A DNA stretch of 64,000 nucleotides. It comes from Novosphingobium resinovorum (GTDB lineage Bacteria; Pseudomonadota; Alphaproteobacteria; Sphingomonadales; Sphingomonadaceae). The position numbers and the translations under genes are program-made. Each line of letters starts with the position of its first letter. Position 1 is the stretch's first letter. The notes beneath the pieces are model-generated. The model was given only the letters and a program-made list of their open reading frames with translations. It was not told the DNA's origin and searched no databases. Positions 50,788 to 59,648 of this stretch are shown here, in pieces. Location: assembly GCF_001742225.1 (NCBI RefSeq), contig NZ_CP017076.1:1658501-1722500 (forward strand), read 5' to 3'.

Positions 50788-52233
50788 ATGGCCGATCGAG
50801 ATCCGGAAATCGCCGGAAAGCTGGGTGAAGACCGCAGCGAAGGCATAAGCTGGGCGGAACTGATGGCGCAGGATTCGCGCACTCCGCCTGCGATTCTGAC
50901 TGACGAGAGCTATACGTACCGCGGTTCGGAGGCGATTCCCGCCGAGCGTTACACCAGCGAGGCATTCGCCAAGCTCGAACGCGAGCGGATGTGGCCCTAC
51001 GTGTGGCAGTTCGTCGCGCGCGAGGAAGACCTGCCCGATCCGGGTGACTTCATCGTCTATGAGAACGCGGGCCGTTCGTACCTCGTCAGCCGTCAGGACG
51101 ACGGCTCGATCCGGGCGATGCACAATGTCTGCCTCCACCGTGGCCGCAAGCTGCGCACCGAGGAAGGCGCCGCCGACAAGTTCGTCTGCCCGTTCCACGG
51201 TTTCGCATGGAAGAAGGACGGCAGCTTCGATTCGATGCCCTGCCAGTGGGACTTCCCGCATCTGGCCGAAAAGGACCTCGACCTGCCCGCCGCCGAAGTG
51301 GGCCGCTGGTCGGGCTACGTCTTCATCCGCGAGGAATCGGGCGGCCCGAGCCTCGAGGAATTTCTCGCCCCGCTGCCCGAGCACTTCAAGCGCTGGCGGC
51401 ACGAGGAATGCGCCAGCGTCATGCGCGTGGCCAAGGAAGTCCCGGCGAACTGGAAGGTGGTGATGGAAGCCTTCATGGAGGCCTGGCACACCATCGTCAC
51501 GCACCCGCAGCTGCTGCCGTTCACTGGCGATTCCAACGCCGCCTACTGGACCTGGGGCGACAATGTGAACGTCAACCTCGTCCCCTTCGGCGTGATGAGC
51601 CCGCACATCGCGGAAGGGCAGGGCGAGCAGTGGATCGTCGACGAGTTCATCAAGTACAACGGCCGCTCTGGCGACAACTACGAAGGTGAGGCCCACGCCA
51701 ACCCGATGGCGATCCAAGTGCCCGAGGGCATGACCGCCCGCGCGGCGCTGGGCGCCGCCATGCGCGCGGCCTATACCGAGAGCACCGGCTACGACCACGA
51801 GAGCGCGACCGACGCCGAACTGCTCGACGGACTCGTCTACAACGTGTTCCCGAACTTCGCGCCTTGGGGCGGGTACATGCCGAACATCGTCTACAACTGG
51901 CTGCCCGGCAAGACGCCCGACACCTGCATCATGGAAGTGCGCATCCTCGCGCGTATTCCCAAGGGCCAGCCGATCCCGCGCGGCGCGCCGCTCAAGATGC
52001 TGCGGCTCGACCAGAAGTGGACCGAGGCGCCGGAACTGGGCATTCTGGGCGACGTGTTCGAGCAGGACATGGACAACCTGCCTTACGTGCAGGACGGCCT
52101 TCATGCCTCGAAGAACGGCAAGGTGAACCTCGGGAACTATCAGGAAATCCGCATCCGTCAGTTCCAGGACACGATGATGAAGTACATCGTCGGCGACCTT
52201 GGGGGCGACCTCGGCGGGGCTCCGAAGGCATGA
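50788..52233 (+). CDS. Rieske non-heme iron oxygenase, alpha subunit
   Basis: 481 residues, the longest of the five. Rieske ligands C115-L-H117-RGR and C134-PF-H137-GF; iron-site segment MEAFMEAWHTIVTHPQ. The C-terminal domain (NLPYVQDGLHASKNGKVNLGNYQEIRIRQFQDTMMKY) is typical of alpha-only oxygenases. GGGAG before the ATG. Its stop overlaps the start of a ThuA-like gene (ATGA), which makes the ThuA protein a likely functional partner. Confidence 0.9.
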   Translation: MADRDPEIAGKLGEDRSEGISWAELMAQDSRTPPAILTDESYTYRGSEAIPAERYTSEAFAKLERERMWPYVWQFVAREEDLPDPGDFIVYENAGRSYLVSRQDDGSIRAMHNVCLHRGRKLRTEEGAADKFVCPFHGFAWKKDGSFDSMPCQWDFPHLAEKDLDLPAAEVGRWSGYVFIREESGGPSLEEFLAPLPEHFKRWRHEECASVMRVAKEVPANWKVVMEAFMEAWHTIVTHPQLLPFTGDSNAAYWTWGDNVNVNLVPFGVMSPHIAEGQGEQWIVDEFIKYNGRSGDNYEGEAHANPMAIQVPEGMTARAALGAAMRAAYTESTGYDHESATDAELLDGLVYNVFPNFAPWGGYMPNIVYNWLPGKTPDTCIMEVRILARIPKGQPIPRGAPLKMLRLDQKWTEAPELGILGDVFEQDMDNLPYVQDGLHASKNGKVNLGNYQEIRIRQFQDTMMKYIVGDLGGDLGGAPKA

Positions 52234-53006
52234 GTGAGGCTGAAGGCGCGCATCCTCCGCGCATAAACTGCGTCCTCATCTGCGGCGGCGTGTGGCACGA
52301 CATGGACTTCGCGCGGCTGGAGCTTCTCAAGCTCCTCGCCGAAGACCCCAGCGTGCGCACCCGCGTGTTCGAGGATTATGAGAACCTCGACGCACTGCGG
52401 CAGGCGGACATCCTCATCACCTATACCTGCGACGTCACGCCCTCGCTGGCGGCGCAGGAGGTGCTGCGCGACTGGCTGAAGGCGGGCGGGCGCTGGCATG
52501 CGCTGCACGGCACCAACTCGGTGCTGCGCCTGCTGTCCGAAGGGCCGGACAAGGGCCTGTGGGACGCCCCGCGCTGGGCACCGCTGTTCATGGACATGCT
52601 GGGTTCGCAGTTCATCTCGCACCCGCCGATCGCGCCTTACACGGTGACCGTGGCCGATCCCGGCCATCCGCTGGTGGCGGGCATCGAGCCGTTCGAGACG
52701 ACCGACGAACTCTACCACATGGAGACGCACGGTCACCTGCACGTCCTGCTGGAGACCGACTGCACGGTCGAGGGCACCGGCTTCGTCGAGGCGGCCGATG
52801 CGCTGGGCAAGCAGCCGGTGATGTACCTCAAGGACCACGGCAAGGGCGCCGTACTCTACAACACGCTGGGGCACTGCCGGGGGCACTACGACCTCCAGCC
52901 GATGCTCGACTGGTGGCCTACGGTGGACCGCTGCGCCTGGGATCTCCCGGTGTTCTACGAATTGCTGCGCCGGGGCATCGCCTGGCTCAAGCAGAGCGGG
53001 AAGTGA
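52230..53006 (+). CDS. ThuA-like protein, copy 2, coupled to a Rieske gene
   Basis: 258 residues. CVLICGGVWHDMDFARLELLKLLAED, ADILITYTCDVTP, GRWHALHGTNSVLRL, MLGSQFISHPPIAPYTV and GHCRGHYDLQPM...FYELLRRGIAWL run parallel to copy 1 at 31008. The conserved pattern Y-T-C-D and G-H-C-R-G-H-Y-D-L shared by both is a good candidate active or binding site. Function unproven. Followed by a GC hairpin before the convergent SnoaL gene. Confidence 0.82.
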   Translation: MSEAEGAHPPRINCVLICGGVWHDMDFARLELLKLLAEDPSVRTRVFEDYENLDALRQADILITYTCDVTPSLAAQEVLRDWLKAGGRWHALHGTNSVLRLLSEGPDKGLWDAPRWAPLFMDMLGSQFISHPPIAPYTVTVADPGHPLVAGIEPFETTDELYHMETHGHLHVLLETDCTVEGTGFVEAADALGKQPVMYLKDHGKGAVLYNTLGHCRGHYDLQPMLDWWPTVDRCAWDLPVFYELLRRGIAWLKQSGK

Positions 53007-53012
53007 GACGCG

Positions 53013-53034
53013 GCGCCGGGGTCTGCCCCGGCGC
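53013..53034. terminator. GC-rich hairpin between convergent genes
   Basis: GCGCCGGGG-TCTG-CCCCGGCGC, a perfect nine-base stem with no T-tract, in the 36-base gap between the ThuA-like gene and the SnoaL-like gene. It could stop both transcripts in part. Confidence 0.4.
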
Positions 53035-53042
53035 AGCCCCGC

Positions 53043-53525
53043 TCAATCGACCTTGAACGGAAGCGCTCCGGTTTTATCCGACCGCGTCGGCCACAGGATG
53101 GTGAGCGCAATCCGTGCGAACTTCCAGCGGCCGTCCTGCCGGACGTAATGGTCGTCGTAGCGACCAATCAGCAGCAGCGGGTTCGCCTCCCCGCCCGGCG
53201 TGACGATGGCCGAGCCCGCATGCTGGCGGGTGACGAGGTCCAGCAACAGGCAATGCCCGTGAGCGGTGTCAGATCCCGTCAGCTCGATGGCGTGATTGGC
53301 GACGTAATGCAGCGTCTCTAGCGGCGCGCGCAGGTGCTTCCAGTGCTGGCGATAGAGGCCGAGCACCGCCTCGACGCCTTCGTAGGGCTCCGGAAACTCG
53401 CATAGGATGTCGTCGGCGAAATTGCGGCGCACCGCAGCCTCGTCCATCGAGTCGAAGGCGGTCGAGTAATCCACGCGAAGCTGGCGGATTTCCTCGCGTG
53501 CGATCAGGTCTTCAAGAGTCATCAT
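53043..53525 (-). CDS. SnoaL-like (NTF2-fold) protein
   Basis: 160 residues (MMTLEDLIAREEIRQLRVDYSTAFDSMDEAAVRRNFADD), same family opening as the protein at 36339. Aromatic-ring-hydroxylase beta subunits also have this fold, but no characteristic beta-subunit sequence is seen. Sixteen bases behind the TetR gene at 53542, so perhaps co-transcribed with it. Role unknown. Confidence 0.8.
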   Translation of the reverse strand: MMTLEDLIAREEIRQLRVDYSTAFDSMDEAAVRRNFADDILCEFPEPYEGVEAVLGLYRQHWKHLRAPLETLHYVANHAIELTGSDTAHGHCLLLDLVTRQHAGSAIVTPGGEANPLLLIGRYDDHYVRQDGRWKFARIALTILWPTRSDKTGALPFKVD

Positions 53526-53541
53526 CTTCTCCCGCTTGTTA

Positions 53542-54252
53542 TTATTCCTTGGTCGAGGCGCGCTTGAGGCGGGCGATCTTCTTCTGGATCGCTGCCAGCT
53601 TGCGCATGTAGGTCTCGCGAATGTCGCCGGTCAGCAGCAGCGCCGCGCTCTGCAGGAAGCAGGCGTGCAGTTCGGCGCGGCACTGGTCGCCCGCGCACTG
53701 GCCCAGCGCCCAGCGGCGGTAGACCACGAATTCGTGCATGACGTGGGTGTCCACCAGCGTCGGTAGGTCGAGATCATCGCGGACGTGGCCTTTGGCGCGC
53801 TGAAGGTTCAGCCACCCCGAGAAGCGCGTGTGCGCCACCGAGGTCAGTTCCCGCACTTCCAGTTCGCGCGGCTCGGGGGCGAAGACGAAGTCGATCACGA
53901 CGCGGGCGTAGAGACTGTCGCGCTCAAGCTCGCTGACCATCCAGTCGAGTTCGCGGAACACCACCTCCAGCGTGTAAGTCGCACCGCGCCGGGCGATGTG
54001 TTCGCGCACCTCGACCATGCGATCGACGACGGTGGCGCTGATGACGCCGTCCTTGTCGCCGAATAGGCGGTAGAGCGTGCGCTGGGCCACCCCGGCGTCT
54101 TCGGACAATCGCCGGATGGTCAGCGCCGCGACTCCGCCTTCGCCGAGGATGCGGTGCGCGGTGTCGACGATGCGCGCACGGCGCTCGGTCATCGCCGGGC
54201 TGGTGTAGCGGCGGCGAATCACCGGCGGTTTTTTCGCGATCACGTCTTGCAT
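53542..54252 (-). CDS. TetR-family regulator 4
   Basis: 236 residues from MQDVIAKKPP; a Met at 54324 would add 24 residues. HTH: TERRARIVDTAHRILGEGGVAALTIRRLSEDAGVAQRTLYRLFGDKDGV. Effector domain is distinct from the other three TetR proteins; C-terminus is Lys/Arg rich (KLAAIQKKIARLKRASTKE). Divergent from TonB receptor 2; the site at 54367 lies between. It may share or compete for that operator, or recognise another one. Confidence 0.85.
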   Translation of the reverse strand: MQDVIAKKPPVIRRRYTSPAMTERRARIVDTAHRILGEGGVAALTIRRLSEDAGVAQRTLYRLFGDKDGVISATVVDRMVEVREHIARRGATYTLEVVFRELDWMVSELERDSLYARVVIDFVFAPEPRELEVRELTSVAHTRFSGWLNLQRAKGHVRDDLDLPTLVDTHVMHEFVVYRRWALGQCAGDQCRAELHACFLQSAALLLTGDIRETYMRKLAAIQKKIARLKRASTKE

Positions 54253-54366
54253 CGCAGCAATGCCCCCCGGCGTGGTGGTTCTCTTTTCATTACCGGGAGA
54301 AACGTGAACTTCGCCGCTCTCCAAGACAATCCCCTCCGCTCCATCACCGCTGCACTGCGGTAAAAC

Positions 54367-54386
54367 AAATCATACATGAATGTTTT
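54367..54386. promoter_or_regulatory. Recurrent palindromic operator, site 10
   Basis: AAATCATA-CATG-AATGTTTT. Right half perfect, left half six of eight. Between TetR regulator 4 and TonB receptor 2 (start 54504). Confidence 0.6.
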
Positions 54387-54503
54387 TTATGTCTTCACAA
54401 AAATGATCATCTGTACTCATTTATGCCTGTCCGGCGAAAAAGTCGGCACGTGATTCGAACTGCCCATGACCAAACGAAGGCAGTCGGCTCGGAGGGGAAG
54501 AAC

Positions 54504-56834
54504 ATGATCGGCAAACGACACCTGAATTGCGTCTTCACGACTTTCGCCATGGGGCTTCTGGCGAGCGTCAGCACTACCGCGATGGCACAAAGCGCTCCGG
54601 CTTCCGCGCCGCCGCAGGCCGATCCGCCGCCGCAGCAGGGCGGACTGGAGGACATTGTCGTCACCGCGCGGCGCATCTCGGAATCGCTGCAGGACACGCC
54701 GGTGGCGGTTTCCGCCTTCACCGAGACGGCGATCCAGAACAAGTTCGCCACCGACATCCGCGCGCTGGCGGGCGACGTGCCCAACGTCGTCATAACCAAC
54801 GTCCCGGGCTTCAACGCCGCCTCGATCGGCATTCGCGGCCAGTCCACCGGCGACATCATCCTGACCTTCGAGCCCGCCGTCGGCGTGGTGGTGGACGACT
54901 TCGTGCTCGCCCACGTCCAGACCCAGTTGTTCGACCTGTTCGACGTGGAGCGCATCGAAGTCCTGCGCGGACCGCAGGGCACGCTGTTCGGCAAGAACAC
55001 CGTGGGCGGCGTCGTCAACGTCATTACCAAGAAGCCGGAGCCCGGCTTCAGCGGCGAAGTGCGGCTCGGCTATTCCAGCTTCAACACCAAGGACGTCAAG
55101 GCCGCGATCAATATCCCGCTCGCCGACAACCTCTACTTCCGCGCGGCAGGATCGTTCCAGGAAAGCGACGGCTACTACCGTCTGACCAAGAACAACGACG
55201 TCGACGGCTTCGAGGGCGTGCCCGGACGCGGCCAGCGCTGGGGCGGATCGCGCTACTTCAGCGCCCGCGCCAAGCTCTTGTGGGAGCCGACCGACGACAC
55301 CAACATCCTGCTCACCTACGAACTGCTGCGCGATCGTGGCGACAGTCCGCCTTCGGTCAACGAGACGCCTCCGGGTTTCCTGATCGACGTGGTCGGCTTC
55401 CCCGGCATTCAGACGACCGGGCAAAGCCCCTACAAGACCGGCACCACACTGTGCGAAGGTTCGGCCACTGCGCCGACTTGCGTGGGTACGCTCGATGGTC
55501 ACCGCGTCGATGTGGACGGCGTCTACTTGCGCGGCGAGCATTCGGTCGATGACGTCGGCACGATCACCGTCGTCGGCGGCTGGCGGCGGGTGCAGTCCAA
55601 GCTGCCTTCCGACTATACGGGTGAGAACGCCTACTTGTTCGTCTCTGCGCGTGAGGACGTGCGCAAGCAGTACAGTCTCGAGGCACGGTTCAGCTCCGAC
55701 TTCTCGGACGTCCTGAAGTTCACCGTGGGCGGCATGTACTGGGGGCAGAAGCTGGACGCCAATGCTACCAGCTTCCTCGGCTTCCTGCGCTTCCTGGGAG
55801 ACCCCACCGCGCTGACCGACCCGAACCAGTCCACCGCGAACTACAAGGTCGACAGCTACGCCGTGTTCGGCGAGGCGGAATACAAGGTCGCCGACCCGTT
55901 CTCGGTCTTCGTCGGCGCCCGCTACACCAAGGAGAGCAAGGACTTCGCGGTGCGTCCGCAAGTGCGCCGCTCGACGATCGCGACCGGGTTCTGGCCCGAG
56001 TACAGCGACAGCGCGAAGTTCTCCAAGCCGACGATGCGCGCAGGCTATCGCTGGGAGATCGCGCCGGGGATCAACAACTACTTCACCTACAGCCAGGGCT
56101 ACAAGTCGGGCGGCTACAACGAGCAGGCGATGTCCGCTACGTCGGCGCTGCCGTTTCGTGAGGAGACCGCCGACAGCTTCGAACTGGGCTTCAAGACCGA
56201 GACGGCCGATCGCAAGCTGCGCGTCAACATCGCGGCGTTCTATGTGAAGTACAACGATCTGCAGCGCGACGCGGTGGTCCCCTTCATCGATCCGATCACA
56301 GGCCTGCCGGGGCAGGAGACGCGGACGACCAATGCGGGCAAGGCCCACGTAAAGGGCATCGAACTCGAAATCTCCGCCGCACCGGTGGTGGGCCTGACGA
56401 TGGGCGCTTCGGTTGGCTGGCAGAAGGCGGAGTACGACGAGTTCAGCACCGACGTGAACGGTGACGGCGTGAACGACGATGCCTCCTACCTCAAGCTGCG
56501 CAATGCGCCCAAGTGGACGGCCAGCGGGAACGTGCATTACGAGTTCCCGCCGACCGACTGGGGCGTCGTCTCGCTCAACGCAGACGTCAACTATCAGGCA
56601 CAGTACGAATCCACGACGCTCAACGCCGACTATTCGCAAGGTCAGGCGCGCACACTGGTGGGGGCAAGCATCGGCTGGACCGATCCCGACGAGCGCTTCC
56701 GCGTCGCGGTGTTCGGTCGCAACCTGCTGGACAAGGTCTACCGCGTCTCGGCCAACTCGGTCGCGGGGCTGTTCAACTTCACCAACTACGCCCCGCCGAG
56801 GAGCTTCGGCGTTGAAGGCTCGGTGAAGTTCTGA
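54504..56834 (+). CDS. TonB-dependent outer-membrane receptor 2
   Basis: 776 residues from MIGKRHLNCVF (GGAGGGG upstream; a Met at 54423 is rejected). Signal peptide cut near TTAMAQ-SAP, Pro-rich linker, TonB box EDIVVTARRISES, plug domain with GPQGTLFGKNTVGGVVNVITKKPEPG and barrel ending RSFGVEGSVKF. The plug motif FGKNTVGG is the one common in sphingomonad catabolic receptors. It is only distantly like receptor 1. A calcium-binding-like loop (DVNGDGVNDDA) is visible in a late barrel loop. Confidence 0.92.
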   Translation: MIGKRHLNCVFTTFAMGLLASVSTTAMAQSAPASAPPQADPPPQQGGLEDIVVTARRISESLQDTPVAVSAFTETAIQNKFATDIRALAGDVPNVVITNVPGFNAASIGIRGQSTGDIILTFEPAVGVVVDDFVLAHVQTQLFDLFDVERIEVLRGPQGTLFGKNTVGGVVNVITKKPEPGFSGEVRLGYSSFNTKDVKAAINIPLADNLYFRAAGSFQESDGYYRLTKNNDVDGFEGVPGRGQRWGGSRYFSARAKLLWEPTDDTNILLTYELLRDRGDSPPSVNETPPGFLIDVVGFPGIQTTGQSPYKTGTTLCEGSATAPTCVGTLDGHRVDVDGVYLRGEHSVDDVGTITVVGGWRRVQSKLPSDYTGENAYLFVSAREDVRKQYSLEARFSSDFSDVLKFTVGGMYWGQKLDANATSFLGFLRFLGDPTALTDPNQSTANYKVDSYAVFGEAEYKVADPFSVFVGARYTKESKDFAVRPQVRRSTIATGFWPEYSDSAKFSKPTMRAGYRWEIAPGINNYFTYSQGYKSGGYNEQAMSATSALPFREETADSFELGFKTETADRKLRVNIAAFYVKYNDLQRDAVVPFIDPITGLPGQETRTTNAGKAHVKGIELEISAAPVVGLTMGASVGWQKAEYDEFSTDVNGDGVNDDASYLKLRNAPKWTASGNVHYEFPPTDWGVVSLNADVNYQAQYESTTLNADYSQGQARTLVGASIGWTDPDERFRVAVFGRNLLDKVYRVSANSVAGLFNFTNYAPPRSFGVEGSVKF

Positions 56835-56960
56835 CGATGGTGGCGGCGCTCTCCTCACGGGCAGGTGCGGGCCTGCGCCGAGCCGGCCTTCCCCTGCGGT
56901 TTCGTGCGCCGCAGGGGAAGGTTAGCCTGCTCTCGCTTCGTGATGACGCCCCCCCATGCC

Positions 56961-57034
56961 GTCATTGCGAGCGGAGCGAAGCAATCCAGGGCGGTTTGCG
57001 CAGCGCTGGATTGCTTCGCTCCGCTGGCAATGAC
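56961..57034. repeat. Intergenic palindromic repeat (second GTCATTGCGAGCG copy)
   Basis: GTCATTGCGAGCGGAGCGAA and the complementary TTCGCTCCGCTGGCAATGAC, with CAATCCA/TGGATTG inside. Same family as 13521. Occupies most of the 212-base gap between convergent receptor 2 and the TPR gene. Confidence 0.82.
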
Positions 57035-57046
57035 GAAGGTGGAGTT

Positions 57047-58534
57047 TCAGGGCAGCTTGTGCGCGCGGCCGATGCCCTTGGGGACGAGGTCGAAGGCGAA
57101 GCTGATGCGTTCCTTGTCGCCGCCGAAGGGCAGCGTGGCGTGCCAGAGATACGAGGGGAACAGGATCATCCGGCCCGCTCGGGGCTGGTAGGTGACGGGC
57201 GTGCCGCCGCCGCCCAGTTCCTCCGGCAGCAGGCCGATCGCGAAGGCACCGTCTTCACCCTCGAACTGTGGATAGTAGACACCCGAGAGCCAGTTGGGGG
57301 CATGGATATGCGAGCCGACTTCGCCGCCGGGGCGCAGGATCGTGCCCCACAGGGTCAGGCTCCATTCCTCGGGCAACGCGTGGAGCAGGGGGTGGTCGGC
57401 GGGTTCCTCGGCAAGGCGTGCATGGGCACTGGCGAGATGATCGCGGGCGATCCGTGCAAGGGCGCCGATCGCCGGGCTCCGCGCATCGACGAGGTCGGCG
57501 CTCTGGCGTCCCTGGCGGGTCACGAGGCCCTCCGGCTCGAACGTCAGCGAGGGGTGAGCACGCAGTTCCTCCACCAGCGCGGCGTTGAACGTCGCGAGGT
57601 CTTCGAAGCCCGGCGCGGCGTCGATGTCATGCACGGTGACGAAGCGGTCGAGCGCCATGATCCGTTCGCGATCGCCGGTCCAGCCGAGCTTCTCGAAGGC
57701 GGCGAGGGCCAGCGCCACCGGCGTGGTGACGCTCGGCTGCGTGGCGACGAGTTTACCGCAGACGCCCAGCGCATCGCGCTCCTGCCCGCCGCGGATCATC
57801 GCCCGTACCAGATTGATGCCGAGCGCATGGTTGGGCTGTGCCGGATCGAAGGCGCGGCGCAGCACATTCACCGCACCTGTGTAATCGCCGGCCCGCTCGC
57901 GCATGAGGCCAAGCTGGTTTGCCGCGCGTGGGTTGCGGGGCTGTACGCGCAGGATTTGCCCGACGAGGCTTTCCGCCTCGCCCCCCTGACCGCAGGCGGC
58001 GAGCGCATCGACAAGGTTCAGCGCCGTGTCGAGGTGCCCGGGCCGCAGTTCCAGCGAGCGCCGGTAACGGCTCACCGCCTCGCCGTGCCGTCCGAGCCGC
58101 GCCAGCGCGACCCCCGTATTGTTGAGCGCATCGGCGCTGTCTCCGGCCTGCGTCAGCATCTCCAGCGCCTCGTCGTATCGCTCCGCCGCGATCAGGCAGG
58201 AGCCGAGATTCGCCAGCGTTGCGGCATGTCCGGGGCGCAGTTCCAGCGCGGCGGCGAAAGCCTGCAGCGCCTCCTCGTAAGCGCCTGCGTTCTTGAGCGC
58301 GACGCCCAGGTTCTGCCGGCGTCCGGCATCACGCGGATCGGCGGCGCAGGCATCGCCGAAGGCGCGCACCGCATCTTCCATGCGCCCGGTACGCTGGGCG
58401 ACGATCCCGGCCAGTGTCAGCGCATCGGCATCTCCCGGCTTCGCGGAGAGCAGGCGGTCCACCAGGGGCCGGGCCGCCACCGGGTCCGGCCCCTGCGCGA
58501 CGCGCGCCGCTTCGGCCAGCATTTCCCCCCACAT
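57047..58534 (-). CDS. TPR-repeat protein with C-terminal 2OG-Fe(II) oxygenase
   Basis: 495 residues. About eight TPR-like helices fill residues 15-290 (AAALELRPGHAATLANLGSC, ALNNTGVALARLGRHGEA). The C-terminal third carries an Fe(II)/2-oxoglutarate fold: SHIHAPNWLSGVYYPQ (H-x-H), RMILFPSYLWHATLPF (second His) and ERISFAFDLVP (Arg). It may hydroxylate a protein or peptide. Genes of this type often lie beside TonB receptors in sphingomonads; receptor 2 is the neighbour here. Its start is 20 bases from the divergent gene's start. Confidence 0.85.
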   Translation of the reverse strand: MWGEMLAEAARVAQGPDPVAARPLVDRLLSAKPGDADALTLAGIVAQRTGRMEDAVRAFGDACAADPRDAGRRQNLGVALKNAGAYEEALQAFAAALELRPGHAATLANLGSCLIAAERYDEALEMLTQAGDSADALNNTGVALARLGRHGEAVSRYRRSLELRPGHLDTALNLVDALAACGQGGEAESLVGQILRVQPRNPRAANQLGLMRERAGDYTGAVNVLRRAFDPAQPNHALGINLVRAMIRGGQERDALGVCGKLVATQPSVTTPVALALAAFEKLGWTGDRERIMALDRFVTVHDIDAAPGFEDLATFNAALVEELRAHPSLTFEPEGLVTRQGRQSADLVDARSPAIGALARIARDHLASAHARLAEEPADHPLLHALPEEWSLTLWGTILRPGGEVGSHIHAPNWLSGVYYPQFEGEDGAFAIGLLPEELGGGGTPVTYQPRAGRMILFPSYLWHATLPFGGDKERISFAFDLVPKGIGRAHKLP

Positions 58535-58554
58535 GACGAAAGGTCCTCTCCGAT

Positions 58555-58872
58555 ATGATTGGTGTCATCATGCATGTCCGCACGAAGCCGGACAAGACGC
58601 AGCGCTTCATCGAACTGACCACGCAACTGCAGAAGGACGTGCGCGCCAACGAGGCCGATACGCTGCTGTTCCAGGTCATGCAATCGCGCGAGGACCCGAA
58701 CGCCTTCGGCTTCACCGAGATCTTCACCGACATCGCCGCCAAGGAAGCGCATGCGAACCGGCCCTACCACGTCGCCATGTCGGCGGAGGGCTACGCCTGC
58801 CTCGACGGCGACCCCGACATCCGCGTCTTCGACCTTCTGGGTGAAGCCGCCAAGGCAGGAGTTCACGCATGA
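58555..58872 (+). CDS. Antibiotic biosynthesis monooxygenase (ABM)-fold protein
   Basis: 105 residues. MIGVIMHVRTKPDKTQRFIELTTQLQKDVRANEADTLLFQVMQSREDPNAFGFTEIFTD is the ABM/YgiN ferredoxin-like fold, which includes cofactor-free quinol monooxygenases. The gene opens a plus-strand operon (ABM, two SDRs, cupin, M24, E1alpha, E1beta). Its stop overlaps the SDR start (ATGA). A role in quinol or aromatic oxidation is likely by family. Confidence 0.83.
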   Translation: MIGVIMHVRTKPDKTQRFIELTTQLQKDVRANEADTLLFQVMQSREDPNAFGFTEIFTDIAAKEAHANRPYHVAMSAEGYACLDGDPDIRVFDLLGEAAKAGVHA

Positions 58873-59648
58873 CCGGTTCGCTTGAAGGACGCATCGCCCT
58901 CGTCACCGGATGCACCGGCGGCATCGGCAGTGAGATATCGCGCCAACTGGCCGAGGCAGGTGCGACCGTCATCGGCGCCGACCTCCCCGCCGAGGCAGGG
59001 GGCTGGCAGGGCGATTCCTATCTCTCGCTCGACGTGACCGACGAGGTATCCTGGCAGTCGGCGATCGGCGCGGTGGAGGCGCAGCACGGGCGGCTCGACG
59101 TGCTGGTCCATGTCGCGGGCATTGTCGTCGTCGAGAAGATGGAGAACACCACCATCGAGCAGTGGCGCAAACAGATGGCGGTCAACGTCGATGGCCCGTT
59201 CCTCGGCACCAAGGTGGCGGCGCAGCTCCTCCGGCGCTCGGGCGAGAGCGTGCCGCACGGGGCTTCGGTGATCGTGATCTCATCGGTCGCGGGCAAGATC
59301 GGCTCGCCGCTGCACGTCGGGTACTGCACCTCCAAGGGCGCGGTGACGCTGTTCGTGAAGGCCTGCGCGATGGAGTTCTCCGCGCTGGGCTACAAGGTGC
59401 GGGTCAACTCGGTGCACCCCAGCGGCGTCAAGACCGGCATGGTCGACCACATCCTCCAGCGCATCGTCGACAACGGTTTCGCCGCCAGCGTCGAGGAAGC
59501 CGCCGCCGGGCTCGCCCCCGCGCACCCGATCGGGCGCATGGCCGATCCCATCGACGTCGCCAAGACCGTGCGCTTCCTCGCCTCCGACGAGGCCGGGTAC
59601 ATGCACGGCTCGGAACTGATCGTCGATGGCGGGTTCACCGCGCAATGA
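58869..59648 (+). CDS. Short-chain dehydrogenase/reductase (SDR)
   Basis: 259 residues. LVTGCTGGIGSEISRQLAEAG, VHVAGIV in place of NNAG, ISSVAGKIGSPLHVGYCTSKGAV, VNSVHPSGVKTGM and MHGSELIVDGGFTAQ. Overlaps both neighbours (ATGA at each end), so the operon is tightly coupled. Paralogous to 48190. Confidence 0.87.
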   Translation: MTGSLEGRIALVTGCTGGIGSEISRQLAEAGATVIGADLPAEAGGWQGDSYLSLDVTDEVSWQSAIGAVEAQHGRLDVLVHVAGIVVVEKMENTTIEQWRKQMAVNVDGPFLGTKVAAQLLRRSGESVPHGASVIVISSVAGKIGSPLHVGYCTSKGAVTLFVKACAMEFSALGYKVRVNSVHPSGVKTGMVDHILQRIVDNGFAASVEEAAAGLAPAHPIGRMADPIDVAKTVRFLASDEAGYMHGSELIVDGGFTAQ

